From contig CM060883.1 of assembly GCA_030762935.1 (NCBI GenBank), forward strand, positions 32,945,501-33,009,500: a stretch of 64,000 nucleotides of DNA. Reading direction: 5' to 3'. The DNA comes from Hymenopus coronatus (lineage: Eukaryota > Arthropoda > Insecta > Mantodea > Hymenopodidae). Below the pieces are notes generated by a model, which saw nothing but the letters and a program-made list of their open reading frames with translations, was not told where the DNA came from and ran no database searches. Of this stretch, positions 10,531 to 22,691 are shown piece by piece; the first letter of the stretch is position 1, and each line of letters starts with the position of its first letter. Position numbers and translations under genes: made by a program.

Positions 10531-11005
10531 ATTGAGTCAGACTGATAAATTCAATGCCATAGCTGGTTGCTCTACTATTGAGCTACCATGGCAATATACC
10601 GGCATGGCATTAAATGTTTCAACTGACTAGCATGTTTCCCGACTAACCACATAGTGATCTCAAATTATTTTGAGAGGCCATACCCCAATGTCGTTAGTGC
10701 TTTGAGTTCCAGGATTCATAGTATACCCAACTATTAAGGTCAATTAGTATCGATTAATTGTATTTTCACACAAGCCGTGTGTAGATCAGGAGTATATTAG
10801 GTTGAGTCACACTGAAAAATCCATTGCCACAGCCGGGATTTGAACCACGTATCTTCCGGATTCTAGCCGGTTGCTCTACCACTGAGCTATTATGGTAACA
10901 TGCCTGCACGGCATTAAAGTTCTCAACTGACTTGCATATTTCCCGCTAAACCACAAGGTGATCCTGTCCTACACACGGCTTGTGTGAAAACAACAATTTA
11001 TCAAT
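10531..11005 (-). mobile_element. SINE-1, two tandem units
   Basis: Each unit of about 220-250 bases carries a tRNA-like region read on the minus strand (A box TAGCTCAGTGG; B box GGTTCAAATCCCGGC) plus a tail ending CAGTCTGACTC. The first unit (10531-10780) has lost the middle of its tRNA-like part. The second (10790-11005) keeps it (10824-10899). The linker gattaattgtattttcacacaagccgtgtgtag recurs in other copies. Confidence 0.75.
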
Positions 11006-11010
11006 TGAAA

Positions 11011-12816
11011 TACTTATTAAACGCTCTTATAAAGACGGAGGACTTTTGTCGAATTAAATATTATATTTGCAGATGTTATGGACCGTTTAATCATTTTAAT
11101 GAGCAAAATTTCACACCAAAATAAATAATTACAGTGCTTAAGAAAAGTGATTTATCAGTGTCACCGTAAACGTTTGCAACTCTTTTCTAAACCATTTTTA
11201 GATAGAAACCTTGGTTTTTCCGTGGTGACATTACAGTTCTCAGGTCTCTTAAATTCTCATCTCAACCGTCCTGAAGTGTCACAGAAAATGTGCTTTGGGA
11301 ATACGAGGTAGTCCTTGCCTTGAAGATGGGCTTGCAATGAAATATCACTTGCAGTATTTCTCTTGTCTCCGGCTAAAATAATGAACAAGAGAAAAGGCGG
11401 TGACAAGGATAATGAAGATGGTCAGCGTTACTTCTAGTTCTTTCTTTATAGCTGTAGACTAAGCACACGTTTTTTTATGACCTAGTTCCCTTTCTTTGCC
11501 TATCTTTTTACTGTACATTCCTCATACTGAAAATGTACACTGCTGCGCAAAAAAAATCAGCTGAATTTCGAGCAAGACACTGGCATTCTTGACCCCGCGG
11601 GATACTGAGTATCACGTGACTTTCAGCCCTTCCCTTCTCGTTTGCTGTTTACAGCACACATCCTGCATATACAACGATACATTATTCTGTTTATAGTTTC
11701 ATAAAAGGAGTTTTAAAAGCAAGTCTCTATCACACATTCACATGTTAGACCCTTCTTGTATAATTTAAATACATCGGCTCATGTTCCATCAAGGTATACT
11801 TTCAGTTGCCGCCGGTCCTTAATTCTTTCAGGTTACTTATATAAATTGTATTGTAGTCAATCGCCAGACCTCTCCATCAGAAATGTGCGTCCTTAATGAT
11901 TAATAATGTAACGAAATTTAAATATTTCCACATTTTGCAGTTACCTTGAATTAAACCTCACACACATCTTTCAAATTCAGTATGGAAGTGAAAGTGCATA
12001 AAGAATAAATCCTTCTAATGACAGCCACAGTAAAGTAATCAACATCTATACTTACACGATGCATTTAACAATAGTTTGTCGGACATTTAGGGAAGAATGG
12101 GCTCTGCTGAATTTATTGGGATTACCTATCTCTCCTCCTCTCTCTCTCCTTACCCACAGATACACATACACACACAGCAATTATTGATAATTCACTTCTC
12201 ACAATTTGAGGTTGTGAATAAACAACGCATACAAAACATATATAAATATATAATTGCAATTGTATACAATAGAAATATCTGTCAACAAGTTGTCACTATA
12301 CAAAACACAACCTGCTAATAATTCTGTAAACATAAGTGGAAATGGTCTTTCAATATCCAATATACCTTCAATAACACGGATGGTCAATTTGTTTTTTGTT
12401 TTGTGTGTTTTTTTGCCTAGTCAAATAATGCTTTACATTTTCTTATGGATTTAATGAAAGTTATCTCTAACAAGTAAACATGTTCAATAAAGTTTAATAG
12501 GGTTATTTTTCCGGAAGCGGTCATGATTGCAAACCCCCCACCACGATGTTATAATACGTGCTATAATGCATCACTTTTAAAGATGCAAGAAAATAATAGC
12601 TTTACACGTGAAAGGAAATAAAGCACGTGTTTTACTGGATCTTAAAGACCACAAATAAAACTTTTGGGTGGCATTATAAACGGAGACAGCGTCATCTTAA
12701 GGAGAGTGCAAGTGTGTGTTGAAAGCATGACTGCATACGGAAAAAAGTGTTTTAATATATACAATTAATAATAATAATAATTGTAATTAATCATTTACTA
12801 GAACTTTAAATAAAAT
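11011..12816. other. Unassigned spacer
   Basis: About 1.8 kb with no recognised gene or repeat. Open frames at 12097-12454 overlap on opposite strands, are short and carry no motif. A CT/CA-rich patch is at 12130-12176. Confidence 0.5.
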
Positions 12817-13688
12817 AAAAAAATCTGATGTGTTACACATGACTTTCTCTAGCTGTTCTACAAACCTCCTACAAAAGAGTATTCTTCTTTGTACGCTAAT
12901 CGAGATAAATATTAGCAGAGTGCTATTACTTAGTTCCTAATAAGTAGAAGAGACTAAGGGAATGCGCTATGCTAAAATGATTGGCAAATGTTTTAAAAGC
13001 TATCGTTATGCGATTGTCATTGCAAATCACTTATTTGCTTGGCCAGGACTAGAACAAAAGAAAAGCGGGCACTTCCTGTCTGAGAAAAGTTTAAGTACTT
13101 CACAATTGAAACCAATAACAAGGAATATCTCAGAAACGGTTACTTCCACAACAAAAACGTAAAGGACATAAATTGTGTTTTGTCGTGATGTACATTTTTT
13201 GTGTAGTGAGTTTTTTTTCTCTTACGGTTTAGCAGTTAAGCAAAATTCATCCAGAATAAAGAGGTCTTAAGAGGCTCTTCCCCAAAAATTCGAGTTATAC
13301 ATTTCATTTCGGACATAAATAGCTTTAATAAACGGGATTTTTATCAAAATCGTTAGAGCCATTTTTAATAAAATAAAAATTTTCTAAATTTGCTCCATGT
13401 AAAGGGTAGTTTTTAGTAGGGGGATTTTTTTTTAAAATCTTCGTGTCGCATCTTTATAAGATACTAAACCTAAATACCAAGTTTGGTATTTAACGGTCTT
13501 TTCGTTTTGGGGCTATGCTGTCCACGGACACACACACACACGGGACCTTTTTTTTAAAAATGCTTTTTTCGGACTCAGGGGACCCCAAAACATATATTTC
13601 CGGTGAAATCTCGGTATCGAAATTTTGGGTGCATTACAATACCTTCTCTATCCCTATGCACATTGTACATATGGGGCTAGAGAAGGTA
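12817..13688 (+). mobile_element. HPE full-length copy, subfamily B
   Basis: Complete: AAATCTGATGTGTTACAC start, ACTTTCTCTAGC at 12841-12852, B-type middle (ggccaggactagaacaaaag), and a terminal fold-back with GGGGCTAGAGAAGGTA ending at 13688. The 5' TCTAGC and the 3' GCTAGA match each other, unlike in subfamily A. Confidence 0.85.
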
Positions 13689-13707
13689 AAAAACCTTGAG
13701 AAATAAC

Positions 13708-13875
13708 ACCATCTATTACATGCATCTAGTACATAGGTAGAGGCGGTATTGCATATGATACCTAGATTTCACTGGAAATTCGCGTTTTAGGGTCACCTAA
13801 GTATAAAACATTATTTTTAGACAAAACTCCGTGTGTGGGTGTCTGTCTATGGGCAAAAACACAGTTTCAGGAAGA
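13708..13875 (-). mobile_element. HPE hairpin-end fragment
   Basis: Eroded hairpin end (ctagtacataggtagaggcgg), then the adjacent tgatacctagatttcactgga and ttttagggtcac stretches and a short TG tract. The rest is missing. Confidence 0.65.
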
Positions 13876-15151
13876 ATAGTAAATGAGCACCCTAAGGTAT
13901 TGTGATTGTACAAGTGTTATAAACACAGGATGTCAGGCTGTTCCAGCTTGGCTGCGCGCCAAAGAGCAGCGAGTAACCCACTTACATACATGGGCATGCC
14001 TGCAGTATGCAATACGTTTCATCAGTGAGGGAAACTTATCGGCACAGCTGAATCAAGTGTTAAATTGCAAGCACAAGCATTGTGCTTATGACCTTCGCCC
14101 CATGAGGTATTGGCTATCATTTTTGCCTCTATTAGGGCTCCAAGGTTTGTGGGTGAGTTCGCTTGGGTACTCCGACTCACACGAGTAGAGTTGGAACGAC
14201 TGCTTTTGTTGATCTTGCTGCATTTATTTTATAGAAGGTTAATGTTTCATGACAGATTAAACTAATATTAGACTGGTTCTATTATTAAAAATAATACTCA
14301 AACGTAATTCATAATCATTTCAAAACTCAACATCTATCCCCCAATTTTATACATAACGTTTCGTAACAATGTACACAGAGCACAAATAGTATTCGACATC
14401 GAATTTCTGATTGCTTTAGGGAATTTATAGGGCGTGTCTTCTGATATCCGCTGGCCGCTCCATCACTTTAATTGGGGAAGGTTGTAGCTTACTGTTGTAG
14501 TACACGATACCTACTCTCGCTTCCACGGAACAAGACAGTGCCGGTTTCTTTCTGTGCCTTGTGTACATGCAGTTGTTTATGAATTATGGACTGTCAAGGC
14601 TCCTTAAAAAAACATCCATGCGGACGTATTTACCAAATTATTGTACTGCAATAATGCTCATTACGCTCAATTGGTTCTAGCAATCATTTTATAACACATT
14701 TTAAAACATACCAGTCTTTGTAACATCGGGCGTTTGATTTTCTGACTCAGGCATGCATCTGCAATAAGCTGTTTTAATATATCCATCACATGGCATTTAA
14801 AAGACATACACTGTGAACAACAAAAACAACGCAATGGTCATACTTATATTACGAGAATTACATGCATCATGATTTCCACCGCTATTATGTAAACAGACAT
14901 AATTTCATATAAATAAATGCAGCGATGCGCTGTTATTTTCTGGATGTATTATCAATGAGCTCATAACACTAAAAATAATTGTTTTCCAATAATTAAATAC
15001 TAATGTAACTTCCTAGCTAGCTGGAATCATAGTTGATGCACAAAATACATTAGAAATTTACATATAATATCTGTGTTTACATACATTAACAATATAAACT
15101 TCAATCACAATGGCGCAGAAATAATATTTAAAGCTGAAGATCTGTAATTTT
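13876..15151. other. Unassigned spacer with an anonymous open frame
   Basis: The plus-strand frame 13883-14188 (101 codons) is less AT-rich than its surroundings and several of its codons are Cys, Trp and Leu. I recognise no domain, signal or partner. It could be part of an unknown repeat or an exon. The remainder is plain AT-rich DNA. Confidence 0.4.
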
Positions 15152-15770
15152 ACTTCCTCTACACGTACTAAATACGTAGTGTATAGAGAAGTATTTTATT
15201 GTACCCAAAAATTCGGTACCGAAATTTCACAAGTTTTGGGACCCTCTGAATCCAAAACAAAGCATTTTTAGAAAAACGTTCCGTGCGCGCGCGTGTGTGT
15301 TTGTGTGTAGAATAGCTCAAAAACCAGAAGTCCGTTAAATACCAAACTTCATATTTAAGTTCAGTATCTTTCAAAGATGCGACACGAAGATTTTCAAGAA
15401 AATCCCCCCACTCTCTACTACCCTTTACATGAAAAACATTAGAAAATGTTTTTATCAAAAATGGTCCTATGATTTTGATTAAAATCTCTCATATATAAGA
15501 TATTTACATGACAAATAAAATGTATATCTTGAATCATCTGCCAATAGCCTCTGAAGTCCTCTTTATTCCGGACGACTTTTTTCTGAATTTTGCATAACCT
15601 GTAAACCGTAAGAGATAGACAAAAACCTACTGCACGAAAAAATGTAAATATATCTCTTCAAAATACACAATTTATGTCATTTAATTTTTTCATGAAGTTG
15701 ACCGTTTTCGAGATATTCCTTGTTATTGGTTGCAGTTTTAAAATATTTAAACTTAATTCCTTAAACTCGC
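15152..15770 (-). mobile_element. HPE copy, distal third missing
   Basis: Hairpin end at 15152, GC/TG tract at 15286-15306, family body to about 15770, then unrelated sequence leading into a mariner fragment. Confidence 0.8.
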
Positions 15771-15944
15771 TACCTAATGTTGACGTCATGCGTGGGCAAA
15801 CGACTGGCGGCAAAGGACGAATAAATCTGAAGAGCCTATTGCACCTATCAAGACGGAGTGTTTATAACGTTTTATCGCGTGACCTGGCACTGTATAGGGT
15901 TTGTACAAGGCCCATTTTTTATCAACCTCCAATAGGCTATAAAT

Positions 15945-16205
15945 AAAGGAGCTGAGTTGGTTTGAAAGTGCTGCCCTCCTAGCCACGTCTTCAGTTCAGG
16001 GAAAAGGTGAAAGACGCTGGGTGCCAAGTCAGGACTGTCGGCGGATGCTCGAAAATGTCCAATTGAAATTGTTCAAGGAGCCAATGGGTTGTGCCAGTAG
16101 TGTGTGGACGAGCGTTGTCATAGATCAACACAATTCCTGAAGTCAGCATTCCTCTTCGTTTGTTTTGAATGGCTCTCCGCAAACGTCGTAAAGTACAAAG
16201 ATCTT
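15945..16205 (-). pseudogene. Mariner transposase fragment (DDE core)
   Basis: Minus-strand translation gives LRRLRRAIQNKRRGML, IVLIYDNARPHTTGTT, LLEQFQLDIFEHPP, and after a frameshift SPDLAPSVFHLFPELKTWLGG. This matches the second and third catalytic blocks of a mariner transposase. The final catalytic Asp is Val (APSV for APSD). It abuts a C-terminal fragment pointing the other way (16190-16328), so the locus is rearranged. Confidence 0.8.
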
Positions 16206-16328
16206 CAAAACAACGTCAATGCTCATTTCAAATCACTGGCGGCAACAGTTTTTGAAGCGGGTATTGCAAAGCTTGTGCACAGGTACGATCAATGTCTCAA
16301 TCTTTTCGATGATTATGTTGAAAAGTAA
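16190..16328 (+). pseudogene. Mariner transposase C-terminal fragment
   Basis: Ends in GIAKLVHRYDQCLNLFDDYVEK-stop, the typical mariner C terminus (…LxxRxxKCIxxxGDYVEK). Only about 45 codons are recognisable. It is head-to-head with the minus-strand DDE fragment and may derive from the same element by inversion. Confidence 0.75.
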
Positions 16329-16496
16329 CCATAAGTCCACAAACCTTTTAGTAATAAAATAATTGTTTTCTATGAACTTGTCTTTTATTTGTAACCTATC
16401 AAAGGTTGGAAAAAAAACGGCCCTGATATATCAAAATTCAAAGATGTACTTAGCCAGTCAGGGAAAGGGATTTATGCGCGGAGGGGAAATTTATAA

Positions 16497-17353
16497 AAAA
16501 AAATCTGATGTGTTCCATTCACATGAATTTCTCTATATCTCTGCAATAAATTATTTTTAAAAAGCTTATGCTTCTATTTACTTCCTGCCAATCGAGAAAA
16601 ATTTAGCAGAAATAGTATTATTTCTTGCTTCCTTGTAAGCAAAAGCGAAATAAGGGAGTATCATAGGTTAAAGTGATAGTCAAAAGCTGGTTGCTATGTG
16701 ACTGAAGTTCCTTTGTTTGTATGGACACGAGTTCACAAAGTCCTGTATGAGAAAAATATAAGTTTTTATAACTTAAACCAAAAACAAGGAATATCTCAAA
16801 AACAATCAACTCCACGAAAAAAATGTACACAACATAAATTCTGTGTTTTAATGTGCTCAACATTTTTTGTGTGGTACGTTTTTGTCTCTCTCTTACGGTT
16901 TAGCACTTATGCAAAATTCCGTGAAATTCACTCAGAATAAAGTAGTCTTCAGAGGCTATTCCCAGAAAATTCAGAATATGCATTTTATTTTTCAGGTAAA
17001 TATCTTTAATATGCGATATTTTAATCAAAATCGTTAGCCATTTTTTAGAAAATCAAAATTTTCGAAAAAAGTTCCATATAAAAAGTAGTTTGGAGTGGGG
17101 GGATTTTTCTCAAAATATTCGTGTTGCATCCCCGGAAGATACTCAACCTTAGTACCAAATTTGGTATTTTACCGAGTTTTCGTTTTTGAGTTACCGTGTT
17201 CACACACACACACGGACCTTTTTCTGAAAATACTTTTTTTGGATACAGGGGACCCCAAAACATATATTTCCTGTGAAATCTCGGTATAAATTTTTTTGGT
17301 GGAGTACAATATATTCTCTATACACTATGTACATAGTACGTATAGAGAAAGTA
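16497..17353 (+). mobile_element. HPE full-length copy, subfamily A
   Basis: Complete and well preserved: A-run TCTGATGTGTTCC start, near-palindrome around 17153-17172 (accaaatttggt form), short CA tract at 17203-17213, fold-back to GAGAAAGTA at 17353. A useful reference copy for the family. Confidence 0.9.
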
Positions 17354-18239
17354 AAAACAAGGATTTGGTCGAGGAGCGGAATCTTATCCTAGTGTTCTAG
17401 AAAGGGTTGCTCACTTTATCTAGATTTCCTATTCGTTCCCAAGACCTGCGTATGTCTGCGCAGTTAAAACAAGAAACCTCAGCTGTATTTTTATATTGTT
17501 AGCTAGATAAGAATTATCTATGTGATGAATGGCAGCCATCACACGCCCCAACATAAACCATCTTTCAAGAGTAAAAGTCTGAGAAAGAATGTTTCGCAGA
17601 ACTGGAGTTTGTTTTGAGAGCGAATGGCGACTATTATCAGGTTAGATTCCTAACACATGCATCGCTGCTCTTAATGGTTTCACTGTATTAGCAATTAGCG
17701 TATCTTTTCGCCTTTCACAAAATCGCACCAATTACAGTACATGTGCCACGGAGCGGCACTTCATGAATAAAACATCAGACACCACCCAGCCACTTTTAGA
17801 TAGAGACAACAACAGAATTTACTCCTTCACGCTGTAAAATGATGCCATATAACATTTTTATTTGCGAACAAGCTAGTGGTCCTTCACATTCTGCGCAGAC
17901 TTACTTTTAATTTTGCCAGAGGTTGCCAAAAACACACGCAAACACAAGAGAAAGTGGATGTTTCCAAAATTCCATATCAAGGCCACATTCTGGACTTCCA
18001 TTTAGGTGCAAGGTTGCCAATTTAGCGGTTTTCCCACCAGATATGGAAGTGAAATGTTGATTACAATCCGTCAAAACCTCGAAAATTGCTCTTTTATAGC
18101 AAATGGTTGTTGGAACATTGGGGTGTACATAGAGAATCAACATTCAGCTGTCCACACTTGCTTCACGATGTGCATCTATTTAATAATCGTACAATACAGC
18201 TGCTTCCTAACATACTACTTTATAAGAGTTTTCCTTAAT
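17354..18239. other. Unassigned spacer
   Basis: About 0.9 kb without recognised coding or repeat content. Overlapping short frames on both strands (17907-18269) show no motif. Confidence 0.5.
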
Positions 18240-19023
18240 AACATGACTTTCTCTACATTTCTGCAATAAATTGTTAAAAAGCTTATGCCTTTATTTACTC
18301 CATGCTAATCGAGAAAAATTAGCAGGAATGGTCTTATTACTTGTTGCCAATAAGCAGAAGCAAACTAAGAGAGTACCATGGGTTGACGTGATAGTCAAAA
18401 AATGGTTGTTATGTGACTGCAGTTCCTTTGTTTGTATGACAAAGCCCCGTGTAAGAAAAGTATACTAAGTTTTTTAAAGCTGAAAGCAATAACAATGCAT
18501 ATTTAAACAACGATCCACTCCACAAAAAATATGTATATAACAGAAATCCTGTGTTTTAACGAGCTCTACATTCTCTGTTAGTTAAGTTTTTCTCTATCTC
18601 TTACTGTTTGACAGTTAAATAAAATTCCTTGAAATTCATCCGGAATAAACGTGTCTTCAGAGGTTATTCCCAGAAAATTCAAGGTATACATTTGTCAAAT
18701 AAATATTTTAATATACAATATTTTAATCATAATCGTTGCAGCCATTTTTGAGAAAGTCAAAATTTTCGAAAATTTCTCCATGTAAATGGGATTTTCTTGA
18801 AAACCTTCTTTCACTTATACACCAAGTTTGGTATTTAAGGGACTTTTCGTTTTTGACCTATCCAGTCCACAGACATACACACACGGACCTTTCTCCAAAA
18901 ATGCTTTATTTGAATACAGAAGGTCCTAAAACATGTATTTCCAAAGAAATCTCGTATCGAGTTTTTGGGTGGAATACAATACCTTCTCTTTACACTATGT
19001 ACATAGTACGTGTAGAGAAAGTA
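18240..19023 (+). mobile_element. HPE copy, subfamily A, first bases lost
   Basis: Begins at acatgactttctctac (the extreme start is missing) and runs to a fold-back ending GAGAAAGTA at 19023. The GAGAAAATCTTC segment is shortened. Confidence 0.85.
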
Positions 19024-19756
19024 AAAGATTTTATGAGTAGGAATGTTTATGGAACCAGCGTAGCGAGTTGAGCAATCCTGCGAGCAGAATAAAATTGCTT
19101 TGAACACCAATGGCAGACATTATTTTTAGAAAGCCCTGTATGTATACTATTTATTATATATTATAAATAGCTTCTTTTACCTCTATCACGGACCGATGCT
19201 CAAGTGTTGCGATATTCGGTTGCTGCATTTCTTAGCATCACTGTTGATAATATTATGAGATACAGAATCAAAGAATCATATATAACGGAGGCAGTGAAAA
19301 TATTAATATGATGAAAATAATGTAACAACATTTTAATTTGTTAATAGGTTGCAACTGTTATTAACAAGTTTTATTTAATTAAGAGGTTACACGATTCACT
19401 AAACTTACTCACGCTTTGACGAAACGGTATAATCATTGCAGCTTCAAATACTTATTCCTTAGGCAGAGGAAATGGAATTGAAATTTTGGTTATATGTTTT
19501 ATTATAGGCTCATTTTTTTAGATGTATTTATTTAACCGCAATGGTTATATCGCGACTTCTTATTAGGGTTACAGTACATTAGTTGAATACATTCACATTG
19601 CAAATTTAAATAAACATATACAAGGTATACATATAAAGTAAACTCAATGCAGTATTTTACAAGAGAAAAGTTATTTTATGTTTGTTGTGAACTATGACAA
19701 TATTTAGCATTTACTTTAACATTTTGGAATATATAGATCGAAACAATAACTTTAGA
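19024..19756. other. AT-rich sequence, possibly LINE 3' region
   Basis: No gene seen. The part next to 19757 may be the 3' untranslated end of the minus-strand LINE fragment that follows, but no clear 3' tail is visible. Confidence 0.4.
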
Positions 19757-20400
19757 TTAAATTTTATGATACAATTGGATTACTTGTAAGAAGTTTAAGA
19801 CTTTGTTGGAGAATTGTAGTTGGTCCAGGGCTGTCGGGAGTTCGTTTGGATGGTTACATGTGGTTCGTTGTTCCTCATAGAGACTGCGGTTGGTAATAAT
19901 ATGTTTCACTGTTAGCTGGCAGTTGCAAATATTACACATCGGTGGGTTTTCACGAGACAGAAGCTATGAATGTATGTCCAATACGCAGACGAGTCAGTAC
20001 AGTCTGGGCTTGCGATGAAATGATTTGTATGAATAGCTAGCATCGGCGAGAGTGCAGTAGTTGGACAGGGTAGACCATTCTTGTTTCCACTTTTGGATAA
20101 TGACATCTTGAACAAAGTTGCTGTAGTCACGGTGAGGGGTCTTGAAATCTGGTAGGCTACACGGATGTCTGGTAGCTTCTTTGACCGCTTCATCTGCCCT
20201 TTCGTTTCCCGGTATACCTACATGCGACGGGAGTCAAAAGAGCAAGATTGTTTTACCAGAAGACAGTATTTTGCTATGTACTGTTTGTATCTCCAGGAGC
20301 AATGGATGCGTAGGGTGCTTCTGCTGAAGAGCAACTAGAGGCTCATTTTGTCGTACTGATTTCTTGACTTTTTTGCTAGCAATAATTGTAAGTTTGCTCT
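19757..20400 (-). pseudogene. LINE ORF2 C-terminal fragment with RNase H domain
   Basis: On the minus strand the pieces read, in order, HPLLLEIQTVHSKILSSGK, LPSHVGIPGNERADEAVKEA (the conserved end of a LINE RNase H domain, with the catalytic Asp of NERAD), then HPCSLPDFKTPHRDY and QKWKQEW, later GHT-YIHSF, and a C-terminal CNICNCQLTVKHI block before the stop near 19757. The Cys-Cys-His-Cys knuckle has Arg in place of its last Cys. The domain order fits I/Jockey-group LINEs that carry RNase H. Frameshifts between the pieces make it a pseudogene; the polymerase domain is absent. Confidence 0.75.
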
Positions 20401-20985
20401 GTACGCTGCTTGCAAAATTTCGATTGGTCTGCACGTTCGTACGTCTGCACGTTTTATTTTTACAATGAAAATGTAATGTTTTATTTAAACTATATAAATA
20501 AATTAAGATGTAAATGGGTTTAACCACTTGAATATTAAGTTAGCAGCTTATATTCGATTAACACATCTTCTTAATTGGAATAATTTATTCAATTTTATCA
20601 TTAACAGTGATAAACCTCTATTTTGGTTTCAACTAAATAAGGATATTTATCTTCCTATCATATCCGCCATTTTATGGATCGAAACAAGCATTCTGTAAGT
20701 CAGATCCAGAGCTACTTAATGAGGTCGTGGTCAAATTCCACAAGGAACCAAAGTTGGCTACATTGGAGTGTTATAGTTTAATAACTATCTAACATCTGGT
20801 AAAATCTCTATTTTTACCAGCAACTGTCTAAAAAACCTTTCAAAAGGTTTCACACTTCTTATTGTACGTTTCAGCAACAAAAAGTTGCTTGAAACTTTTA
20901 TGTGCATAAGTATCTATTGTAATATTAGGGCAACAAAGTTATCCTAACCCCAATAGTAATAATTAAAAAATTCCCATTGACCTCT
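20401..20985. other. Unassigned spacer
   Basis: No recognisable element or gene. The first part may be an upstream extension of the LINE fragment too decayed to follow. Confidence 0.4.
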
Positions 20986-21240
20986 TTGACCTCTATATCC
21001 CTTTAACTAGCTCTTGCTAAAAAGCTTAATCTGATATCTATTTCATGCTAATCGAGATGAAATTAACAAAAATGGTCTTATTACGTGCTTCCTTGTAGAA
21101 CTGTAATAATGGAGTATAGTAGACTAAAGCGATAGTCAAATCTTTTAAAAGTCGGATGCTATATGATTGTAATTCTTTCTCTGCATTGCAAGGAACTGAC
21201 AAATTCTTGTGTGAGAAAAGTTTAAGAAGAGCCGAAAAGA
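20986..21240 (+). mobile_element. HPE 5' fragment, diverged
   Basis: Matches the 5' third of the family (atgctaatcgaga, gtcttatta, cttccttgta, gcgatagtcaaat, tgagaaaagttta) and then stops. No hairpin end. Confidence 0.65.
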
Positions 21241-21616
21241 AAACGGTATAGCATATTTAAAAATTTGCACATAAAGTACCTCATAAATAGTAAAAAGAAT
21301 GACTGGGAAGTATGTAAAAACGAATGGAGTTGTATAGTGCATAACTAATGCTCTTAAATAACTTCGAGCATTATAGAGAGCATAATCTTAGTGTAGAAGT
21401 ACATATAAATGATGGACCTTCACCAACCTATCTCTTAAAATGTATACAACGTGCTAATATGTAGAAATGTGTTGATTGCATAATGGATTCATATTTCATC
21501 TTTAATAACACAACTGTAATTATTATATTTCAATAACTATCCTAACAAAATAATTCTTGTATTCCAAATTACGTCTCCCTACAAATTTGAAATTTGTAAA
21601 TAATGAAAACAAATTA
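21241..21616. other. Unassigned AT-rich spacer
   Basis: Nothing recognised. Confidence 0.5.
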
Positions 21617-22295
21617 AAAATCTAATGTTTTCATTCACATGACAAATGATTGTTTAAAAGCTTATTCTTCTACTTACTTCATGTTAATCGAGATAAACAT
21701 TAGCAGAAATGGTCTTATTACTTGCTTCCTTGTAAATAGAAGGGAAATAAAGGAGAACACTAGGCTAAGGCGATAGTCAAATCTTTTAAAGATTGCTTGG
21801 CATGTGGAGGAAATCCGTTGCTTTACATGGCTACAATTGACAATTCCCATATGAGAAAAGTTTAAAAAAAAAGAAACCAATAACAAGGAATATCTAAAAA
21901 ATGGCCAGCCCTACGAAAAAGATGTAACTGACATAACGTGTGTACACTTATCTATATCTAAATTTTTTGTGAAGTACGTGTCTATCTATTACGATTTAAA
22001 AACATTAGAAAGTTCAGAAGAAAAAAAATCATCTGGAATAAACAGGTCTTCAGAGGCTATTCCCAGAAAAGTGAAGATATACATTTTGTCATATATATAT
22101 ATAATGTTCGACATTTTCTTCTATTTAAGGGTAGTTTGGGGGTGGATTTTCCCCAAAATTTTCATGTCGCATTCTTGAAAGAGACTAAACAGAAATACCA
22201 AGTTTGATATGTTACCACCTTTCCTAGAAAATTCAAGATATAAATTCAAGATATAATCTCAAACATAGGGTATTTTAATAAACATTTTTGAGAAA
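21617..22295 (+). mobile_element. HPE copy, hairpin end missing
   Basis: Family 5' end and body (tctaatgttttcattcacatg... aggctattcccagaaaa) with a partial internal duplication near 22220-22255 (ttcaagatataaattcaagata). It breaks off before the microsatellite. Confidence 0.7.
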
Positions 22296-22691
22296 GTCAA
22301 AATTTACCCCCACTCGACTGCTCTCGTCTATTTGCAACCACAGTACTTGGTCGTTCGCGGCTTCTCTAGATCGCTCCAGTAGTGGGACAAGTTTTCAGCC
22401 CTGGAAATATTGGAGACTGTTGCGCATCTCTGTACATATCTGTGTACAGCCTATAGCCTCCATCACTTCGTCCCTTCCACCCGGGAGATATTTGCCACAA
22501 TACGAGGGTCGGCTGGTAAGTCACGCACCTCACACAGATATAACACCACTAGCCCAATTAGACGCTACCATCGTATAGTTTAATTCCAGACTAGCTTGTA
22601 TCCATAGTTACAGGTCAATAGCTTGTTTAGTTTTCGAATGACAGCATTTTAAACAAGGCAACTTTAGAGTTTAGATTAGGAAAAACGAACA

